Below, in pieces: positions 58,771 through 64,000 of a DNA stretch of 64,000 bases. A program made the position numbers and the translations under genes. The stretch lies in assembly GCF_965284335.1 (NCBI RefSeq), contig NZ_OZ260076.1, one strand, 5' to 3'. The DNA is from Tabrizicola_A sp965284335. GTDB taxonomy: Bacteria > Pseudomonadota > Alphaproteobacteria > Rhodobacterales > Rhodobacteraceae. The notes beneath the pieces were generated by a model. It was not told the origin of the DNA. It worked only from the letters and a program-made list of their open reading frames with translations, and ran no database searches. Within the stretch, counting starts at the first letter, position 1. Every line of letters begins with the position of its first letter.

Positions 58771-59334
58771 ATGTCCGACGATCTTGAGATTGATCTTGAT
58801 GCCATCCAGCGCCGCATGGACGGTGCGATGAATGCGTTGAAGCAGGAATTTGCCAGCTTGCGCACGGGCCGGGCCTCGGCCTCGATCGTGGATCCTATTC
58901 AGGTCGATGCCTATGGTCAGATGACCCCGATCAACCAGCTGGGCACGGTCAACGTGCCCGAGCCGCGCATGGTGGTGATCAATGTCTGGGACAAGGGCAT
59001 GATCGGCAAGATCGAAAAGGCCATTCGCGAGAGCGGCATTGGCATCAACCCGGTCACCGATGGCCCCTTGATCCGCCTGCCGATCCCCGAACTCAACGAG
59101 CAGCGCCGCAAGGAATTGACCAAGGTCGCCGCGCAATATGCCGAAAGCGCCAAGGTGGCGATCCGCAACGTGCGGCGCGACGGGATGGACCAGATCAAGA
59201 AGGCCAAGGCCGCCGGCATGTCGGAAGATGACCAGAAGATGTGGTCGGACGAGGTGCAGGAGATGACCGACAAGCATGTGGCCGCCGTGGATAAGGCGCT
59301 GGAGGCCAAGCAGGCCGAAATCATGCAGATCTAA
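58771..59334 (+). CDS. frr: Ribosome recycling factor
   Basis: Splits post-termination ribosomes with EF-G. The 187-aa protein has the full two-domain length, with LRTGRASASIVDPIQVDAYG and the C-terminal helix containing the NVRRDGMDQIKKAKAAG block. The start at 58771 follows AAAGGAAG. It lies 158 bp after pyrH. Confidence 0.97.
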   Translation: MSDDLEIDLDAIQRRMDGAMNALKQEFASLRTGRASASIVDPIQVDAYGQMTPINQLGTVNVPEPRMVVINVWDKGMIGKIEKAIRESGIGINPVTDGPLIRLPIPELNEQRRKELTKVAAQYAESAKVAIRNVRRDGMDQIKKAKAAGMSEDDQKMWSDEVQEMTDKHVAAVDKALEAKQAEIMQI

Positions 59335-59430
59335 CGCCGTTTTGGCTAAAGAGGCGTCCGGGCGTCACGTTTCCCGGTTATTTTAGATCGATCCGCCTCA
59401 GATTAGGGGCAAAGCAAAGAAAGACGAGAC

Positions 59431-60159
59431 GTGGCCGCAGATAGCAAAAGTCCCCGCCAGGCAGAGCACGTCGCCATCATTATGGATGGCAATGGCAGAT
59501 GGGCCACCCAACGCGGGTGGCCGCGGCTGGTGGGGCATAGGAAGGGCGCCGAGCGGGTGAAGGAAATCGTGAATGCGGCACCGGATCTTGGGATCAAATG
59601 GCTGACGATCTATGCCTTTTCGACCGAGAACTGGAAGCGCACCACCGAAGAGGTTCTGGGCCTGATGGCCATTTTCTCGCGCTATATCGAGCGTGAGGCA
59701 GATCGTATGGCCGCAGAATCGGTGCGGATGCGGTTTATTGGCGACCGCTCGATGCTGAACCCGCGGCTGAAGCGGTTGCAAACCTCGATCGAGGCACGCA
59801 CCGCGACCTATGACCGTCTGAACCTGACCGTGGGCATCAATTATGGCGGGCGCGATGAGATTACCCGCGCCACCCGCGATATTGCCCGCGCCGTGGCCGA
59901 GGGGCGGCTTGCGCCGGATCAGATCACCGACGAGCTGATCAGCCAGCATCTCGACACCGCCGATCTGCCCGATCCCGATCTGGTGATCCGCACCTCAGGC
60001 GAGACGCGGACCTCAAACTTTCTGCCATGGCAGGCGGCCTATGCGGAATATGAATTCACCGAAACGCTGTGGCCGGATTTCACGGCAGAGCATCTGGCCG
60101 AGATTGTCGGCCGGTTCGGGCGGCGCGAGCGGCGCTTTGGCGGGGTGATCACGGCATGA
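59431..60159 (+). CDS. uppS: Isoprenyl transferase (undecaprenyl diphosphate synthase)
   Basis: cis-Prenyltransferase that makes the lipid carrier for peptidoglycan. The 242-aa protein has VAIIMDGNGRWA (catalytic Asp), TIYAFSTENWKR, and DLVIRTSGETRTSNFLPWQ. The start codon is GTG at 59431 with only a weak ribosome binding site. The stop overlaps the cdsA ATG (ATGA). Confidence 0.95.
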   Translation: MAADSKSPRQAEHVAIIMDGNGRWATQRGWPRLVGHRKGAERVKEIVNAAPDLGIKWLTIYAFSTENWKRTTEEVLGLMAIFSRYIEREADRMAAESVRMRFIGDRSMLNPRLKRLQTSIEARTATYDRLNLTVGINYGGRDEITRATRDIARAVAEGRLAPDQITDELISQHLDTADLPDPDLVIRTSGETRTSNFLPWQAAYAEYEFTETLWPDFTAEHLAEIVGRFGRRERRFGGVITA

Positions 60160-60962
60160 ATGCAGAGGTCGCAAGGCGCGTTGACTGGGGCGATTTGCGG
60201 CCCCGCGTCTTGTCGGCGGTTGTCATGCTGGTGATCGGCGGGGTCGAGCTGTGGCTTGGGGGGGCGCCCTTTGCCATTCTGGTCGTGGCGCTGACGGGCG
60301 GCATGATGTGGGAACTGGCGCGGATGACGGCAGATCCCGGGCGCGATCTGTCGCTGTGGCTCGGGGCTTTGGCGGCGGGGATGCTGGCGGTCAATCTATG
60401 GTCGCCCTCGCCTTGGATGTTGGTCGGGCTGTTGGTGCCGGCCATCATGGGGGCCACGGTTCAACATGCCAAGCGCAAGATGTTTTTCGGTTATGCGCTG
60501 GTTATCATGGCGACGGGCCTAAGCCTTGTCATGCTGCGCGAAAGCCTTGGGCTGGCGCCGGTTTTGTGGGTTTTTGCCGTGGTCATCGTGTCGGATGTCT
60601 TGGGCTATTTTGCTGGCCGGATCATGGGCGGGCCGAAGTTCTGGCCTGCCATCAGCCCTAAGAAAACATGGTCGGGCACTGTGGCGGGCTGGCTTGGGGC
60701 TGCGGCGGTGGGCTATGGGTTTTGGGCGGCGGGCTATGGGTCTTGGCATTTGCTCTGGGCCTCGCCTTTGGTGGCTTTTGCCGGGCAGATGGGGGATATC
60801 GTGGAAAGCGCGATCAAGCGGCGCACTGGTGTCAAGGACAGTTCCAACCTGATCCCCGGCCATGGCGGTTTGCTTGACCGCTTTGACGCGCTGGCCTTTG
60901 CCGCAATCCTGACGGCGGTGCTGCATGTGCTGGTGCCGCTTTTCCCGCTTGTGAAAGGCTGA
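60156..60962 (+). CDS. cdsA: Phosphatidate cytidylyltransferase
   Basis: Makes CDP-diacylglycerol for phospholipids. The 268-aa integral membrane protein has about seven or eight spans and the C-terminal family signature (KRRTGVKDSSNLIPGHGGLL), plus SPKKTWSGTVAGW upstream of it. The start at 60156 lies in the ATGA overlap with uppS. The dxr start follows 3 bp after its stop. Confidence 0.95.
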   Translation: MNAEVARRVDWGDLRPRVLSAVVMLVIGGVELWLGGAPFAILVVALTGGMMWELARMTADPGRDLSLWLGALAAGMLAVNLWSPSPWMLVGLLVPAIMGATVQHAKRKMFFGYALVIMATGLSLVMLRESLGLAPVLWVFAVVIVSDVLGYFAGRIMGGPKFWPAISPKKTWSGTVAGWLGAAAVGYGFWAAGYGSWHLLWASPLVAFAGQMGDIVESAIKRRTGVKDSSNLIPGHGGLLDRFDALAFAAILTAVLHVLVPLFPLVKG

Positions 60963-60965
60963 CCG

Positions 60966-62144
60966 ATGCGGCGCATTTCGATTTTTGGCGCGACCGGCTC
61001 GATCGGGGAAAGCACCTTTGACCTGATCTGCCGGGCGGGGGGGCCTGCGGCCTTTCACACCGTGGCGCTGACGGGGGGGCATAATGTCACCCGGCTGGCC
61101 GAGGTGGCGCTGATCCTGCGGGCCGAAATTGCGGTGACGGCGCATGAGGAGAACCTGCCCGCGCTGCGCGAGGCTTTGGCGGGCAGCGGTGTGCAGGCGG
61201 CGGCGGGCACGCAGGCCATTGCCGAGGCGGCCGACCGCCCGGCCGATTGGGTGATGTCGGGCATTGTTGGTGCTGCGGGTCTTGTGCCGGGGATGCGCGC
61301 GCTGGCGCATGGGGCGTCTTTGGCGCTGGCCAATAAGGAAAGCCTTGTGACGGCGGGGGAGCTTCTGTTGTCCACCGCGCGGGTGCATGGGGCGACGATC
61401 CTGCCGGTGGACAGCGAACATTCGGCGATTTTTCAGGCGCTGGTGGGGGAGGATCTGACCGCGCTTGACCGCATCATCCTGACCGCATCAGGGGGGGCCT
61501 TGCGCGATTGGCCGATAGAGCGGCTGGCCCATGCCACGGTGAGCGAGGCTTTGGCGCACCCGAATTGGGCGATGGGGGCACGGATCACCATCGATTCGGC
61601 CTCGATGTTCAATAAGGCGCTGGAAATCATTGAAACGCGTGAGTTTTTCGGCGTGCGGCCCGATCAGATCGAGGTGATCATTCACCCCGAATCCATCATC
61701 CATTCCATGGTGGGCTTCACCGATGGCGCGGTGATGGCGCATCTGGGCATGCCCGATATGCGCCACCCCATCGGTTACGCGCTGAACTGGCCGCAGCGTC
61801 AGCCCTTGCCGGTGGCGCGGCTGGACCTTGCCGCCTTGGGCAAGCTGACCTTCCGCGCGCCGGATGAAACCCGTTATCCCGCCTTGCGCCTTGCGCGTGA
61901 GGTGATGGCGGTGCGCGGGCTGGCGGGGGCGGCGTTCAACGCAGCCAAGGAAATCGCGCTGGATCAGTTCATCGCGGGCCGTTTGGGATTTATGCAGATG
62001 GCTGGGCTGGTTGAGGCCACGCTTGACCGGCTTTCGGCCGAAACCCGCCTTGGAAATGCCGCGCAAAGCCTTGAAGATGTGCTGGCAATGGACCATCTCG
62101 CCCGGATGCGGGCCACGGAATTGGCCCAAGACATAACGACATAA
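60966..62144 (+). CDS. dxr: 1-deoxy-D-xylulose 5-phosphate reductoisomerase
   Basis: Second step of the non-mevalonate isoprenoid pathway. The 392-aa protein has the NADPH site IFGATGSIGEST, LANKESLVTAG, and the metal and substrate loop PVDSEHSAIFQ. It supplies precursors for UppS, which is encoded in the same operon. Confidence 0.96.
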   Translation: MRRISIFGATGSIGESTFDLICRAGGPAAFHTVALTGGHNVTRLAEVALILRAEIAVTAHEENLPALREALAGSGVQAAAGTQAIAEAADRPADWVMSGIVGAAGLVPGMRALAHGASLALANKESLVTAGELLLSTARVHGATILPVDSEHSAIFQALVGEDLTALDRIILTASGGALRDWPIERLAHATVSEALAHPNWAMGARITIDSASMFNKALEIIETREFFGVRPDQIEVIIHPESIIHSMVGFTDGAVMAHLGMPDMRHPIGYALNWPQRQPLPVARLDLAALGKLTFRAPDETRYPALRLAREVMAVRGLAGAAFNAAKEIALDQFIAGRLGFMQMAGLVEATLDRLSAETRLGNAAQSLEDVLAMDHLARMRATELAQDITT

Positions 62145-62154
62145 GGATCGGCAA

Positions 62155-63507
62155 GTGGACATTTTGGCGACGGTGCTGGGCACGGGCGGCTTTCTTTGGA
62201 CGCTGGCCTTTTTCATTCTGGCCATCGGAATCATCGTGTTTGTCCATGAATATGGCCATTACATCGTGGGCCGCTGGTCGGGGATTCATGCCGAGGTGTT
62301 CAGCCTTGGCTTTGGTCCGGTCTTGGTCAACCGCACCGATGCCCGCGGCACGCGCTGGCAGATCGCGGCCATTCCTTTGGGCGGCTATGTCAAGTTTAAG
62401 GGCGATTCGGATGCTGCCTCGGGCAAGGATCTGGGCGCGATGTCTGGGCTTTCGGACAGCGAAAAGCGCCACACCATGCATGGCGCGCCGCTGTGGGCAC
62501 GGTCGGCCACGGTGGCGGCGGGACCGATTTTCAACTTTATTCTGGCCATTGCGGTCTATTGGGGCCTGATCCTGTGGAGCGGGGTGGCCACCGAGCGGCC
62601 GATTGTGGGGTCGGTGGCAAGCTTGCCGGGGGCAGCGCAGCCTTTGCAGCCCGGCGATGAGATTTTGGCGCTGAACGGCAGCGAGACGCCCAGTCTGGAA
62701 AGCTATTTGCAGCTGGCCCGCGATCTGCCCGCCATGGCGCAGGTGGAGTATCGCATCTTGCGCGGTGGCGATGAGATGGTGGTGCAGGGCGCGCATCCGA
62801 TGCCGCCCTTGGTTGGCTCGGTTCAGTTGAAATCGGCGGCGATTGCGGCGGGGCTTGAAGAGGGCGACGTGATTTTGGCCGCCAATGGCCAGCCCGTCAC
62901 CGCCTTTGCCGAATTGCCCCCGATTGTGGAGGGTCTGGCCGGTGCGCCGGTGCCTTTGACGGTGTGGCGCGCGGATAGGTCTGACACGGGCCAAAGCTTT
63001 GATCTGACGATCACGCCGAACCGCCGCGATCTGCCAAAGGCCGAGGGGGGATTTGAGACGCGCTGGCTGATTGGTCTGACGGGGGGGCTGATTTTCAGCC
63101 CCGAGGTGCGGCGTCCGGGCCTGTTTGAGGCGCTGTCTTTGGCGGGGCAGAATGCGTGGTTTGCCGGGACCACCTCACTTTCGGGCCTGTGGCATGTGGT
63201 GACGGGGGCCATCAGTTCGTGCAATATTTCCGGCCCCATTGGCATGGCGCAGGTGATGGGGCAGGCCGCGACGCAGGGGCTGGAATATTACATCACCATG
63301 CTCGCGGTGATGTCCTTGGGTATTGGGCTGATCAACCTCTTTCCCATTCCGGTGCTGGATGGGGGGCATTTGGTGTTTCACGCCTATGAGGCGGTGTTCC
63401 GCCGTCCGCCGCCCGATGGGGCGCTGAAGGTGTTGATGACCATCGGTTTGGCGATTGTCTTGGGCTTTATGGCCTATGCGTTGACCAATGATGTGACCTG
63501 CCCGTAA
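62155..63507 (+). CDS. rseP: RseP-type site-2 protease
   Basis: Intramembrane zinc metalloprotease, 450 aa. The first span contains the HExxH site (VHEYGHYIVGRW), the PDZ region follows (two PDZ-like segments, about residues 150-290), and the C-terminal core has NLFPIPVLDGGHL with the third metal ligand. The start is GTG at 62155 with AAGGA upstream. It processes anti-sigma factors in other bacteria. Its position before bamA is standard. Confidence 0.95.
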   Translation: MDILATVLGTGGFLWTLAFFILAIGIIVFVHEYGHYIVGRWSGIHAEVFSLGFGPVLVNRTDARGTRWQIAAIPLGGYVKFKGDSDAASGKDLGAMSGLSDSEKRHTMHGAPLWARSATVAAGPIFNFILAIAVYWGLILWSGVATERPIVGSVASLPGAAQPLQPGDEILALNGSETPSLESYLQLARDLPAMAQVEYRILRGGDEMVVQGAHPMPPLVGSVQLKSAAIAAGLEEGDVILAANGQPVTAFAELPPIVEGLAGAPVPLTVWRADRSDTGQSFDLTITPNRRDLPKAEGGFETRWLIGLTGGLIFSPEVRRPGLFEALSLAGQNAWFAGTTSLSGLWHVVTGAISSCNISGPIGMAQVMGQAATQGLEYYITMLAVMSLGIGLINLFPIPVLDGGHLVFHAYEAVFRRPPPDGALKVLMTIGLAIVLGFMAYALTNDVTCP

Positions 63508-63587
63508 GGCCGGGTGCGAGGTGCCAAAGATTCGCCATATTCGGCTGGCATGAGAGAGCTCTGCCACTTGGATTGGAGTGTTTAACG

Positions 63588-63725
63588 ATGGATGCCGTGG
63601 TTAAAGGCTATCAGGCTGTTTCGCTGTTGGTTTGGCTGAATGCCGACCGCTTGTTCAGCATTGGAACGGTGATTGTCGGGCTTTTGGCGGGTGCATTTTT
63701 GGGCACGGCGATTTTGCAGCCCTGA
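63588..63725 (+). CDS. 45-aa single-span membrane protein
   Basis: The ATG at 63588, with GGAG 8 nt upstream, opens a 45-codon frame ending in TGA. The product is MDAVVKGYQAVSLLVWLNAD, then a hydrophobic helix (about residues 24-41, SIGTVIVGLLAGAFLGT). It lies just after rseP. The good ribosome binding site, clean membrane span and placement in an envelope operon suggest that it is real. The function is unknown. Confidence 0.55.
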   Translation: MDAVVKGYQAVSLLVWLNADRLFSIGTVIVGLLAGAFLGTAILQP

Positions 63726-63905
63726 GCTGCGGCGATTTCGACCGCCTGATTTCGGGCATGATCGGCTTTGGCCGGTCCAATCAACGGGTGGCGGGGCTTT
63801 GATTTTTGGGCGGGTGCTGCGTGACCTTTGGCAAATCCTTTGGCGTTCAATCGCGCGGCGTTCAATCTTTTGCCAGTCAATCCTGCGCATGAAACCCATG
63901 GCCTT

Positions 63906-63934
63906 TTGACAAGGCTTGCGGTTCAAGCTAGTCA
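63906..63934 (+). promoter_or_regulatory. Candidate promoter upstream of the right-edge gene
   Basis: A perfect -35 hexamer TTGACA (63906-63911), a 17-bp spacer and TAGTCA (63929-63934) lie 36 bp before the ATG at 63970. Confidence 0.45.
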
Positions 63935-63969
63935 AGAACACAACAATTTGTGACTCTCGGGGGCTGGCC

Positions 63970-64000
63970 ATGCGGAACTTTGCAACTGCGAAAGACGGTG
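63970..64000 (+). CDS. Start of a CDS running off the window, possibly bamA
   Basis: The ATG at 63970 begins MRNFATAKDG and is cut by the window end. Too little is visible to name it from sequence. In this group the gene after rseP is normally bamA, so that is the best guess from order alone. Confidence 0.35.
   Translation, partial: MRNFATAKDG

Overview
The window looks like a chromosomal segment from an alphaproteobacterium of the Rhodobacteraceae/Paracoccaceae type. Evidence for this is the high GC coding bias, the sulfur-assimilation block cobA-DUF2849-sulfite reductase-cysH-DUF934-fpr beside an Lrp-type regulator, the hflK-hflC-DUF2065-degP operon, the large Ala/Glu-rich protein beside thiamine pyrophosphokinase, and intergenic repeats of the GGGAGTATTTC type. 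I see no rRNA, tRNA, CRISPR array or prophage. Genes are densely packed, and many neighbours share 4-bp ATGA stop/start overlaps.

Layout. 0.2-8.7 kb: one minus-strand operon for amine/amino-acid use, with ABC ATPase, binding protein, two permeases, a glutamine-synthetase-like enzyme, a class I amidotransferase, a second glutamine-synthetase-like enzyme (PuuA type) and an FAD oxidase (PuuB type). 8.8-13.3 kb: PhnD-like and TerB-like proteins, rlmJ, the EF-P gene, its lysylation enzyme epmA, and a DUF1330 gene with a duplicated tail. 13.6-15.0 kb: a two-gene, AT-richer island, DUF5343 plus Swt1-type HEPN, the best candidate for an undescribed system. 15-31 kb: housekeeping genes (pyrG, secG, purA, thiamine pyrophosphokinase, sdaA, rpiA, gor) with two DMT/GST-type accessory genes and an 830-aa disordered protein. 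29-33 kb: membrane quality-control operon hflK-hflC-DUF2065-degP. 33.5-36.4 kb: an XdhC / MoCF-domain / repeat-protein operon. 36.4-37.8 kb: infC with an AUA start and an Ala-rich anchored protein. 37.8-43.5 kb: sulfur assimilation. 43.6-48.9 kb: P450 plus DMT exporter, tpiA, two SUF-type Fe-S genes, ssb and a lytic transglycosylase. 49-56.7 kb: a peptide-type ABC transporter operon with a fused double ATPase, and an AraC regulator. 56.9-64 kb: miaA facing the envelope/isoprenoid cluster pyrH-frr-uppS-cdsA-dxr-rseP, with the start of a further gene at the right edge.

How the parts work together. The left operon imports a small cationic or amino compound, gamma-glutamylates it with ATP and oxidises it. 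The sulfur block makes siroheme (CobA), reduces APS to sulfite (CysH) and sulfite to sulfide, with electrons probably supplied through Fpr. Both ABC operons carry a strong hairpin just after the binding-protein gene, a usual way to make more binding protein than permease.

The observations most worth following are the DUF5343-HEPN cassette, the AUA start of infC, a 293-bp insertion that duplicated the cysH/DUF934 junction and created a coupled 98-aa ORF, and several families of dispersed inverted repeats, one pair of which frames a possible 34-aa basic protein.
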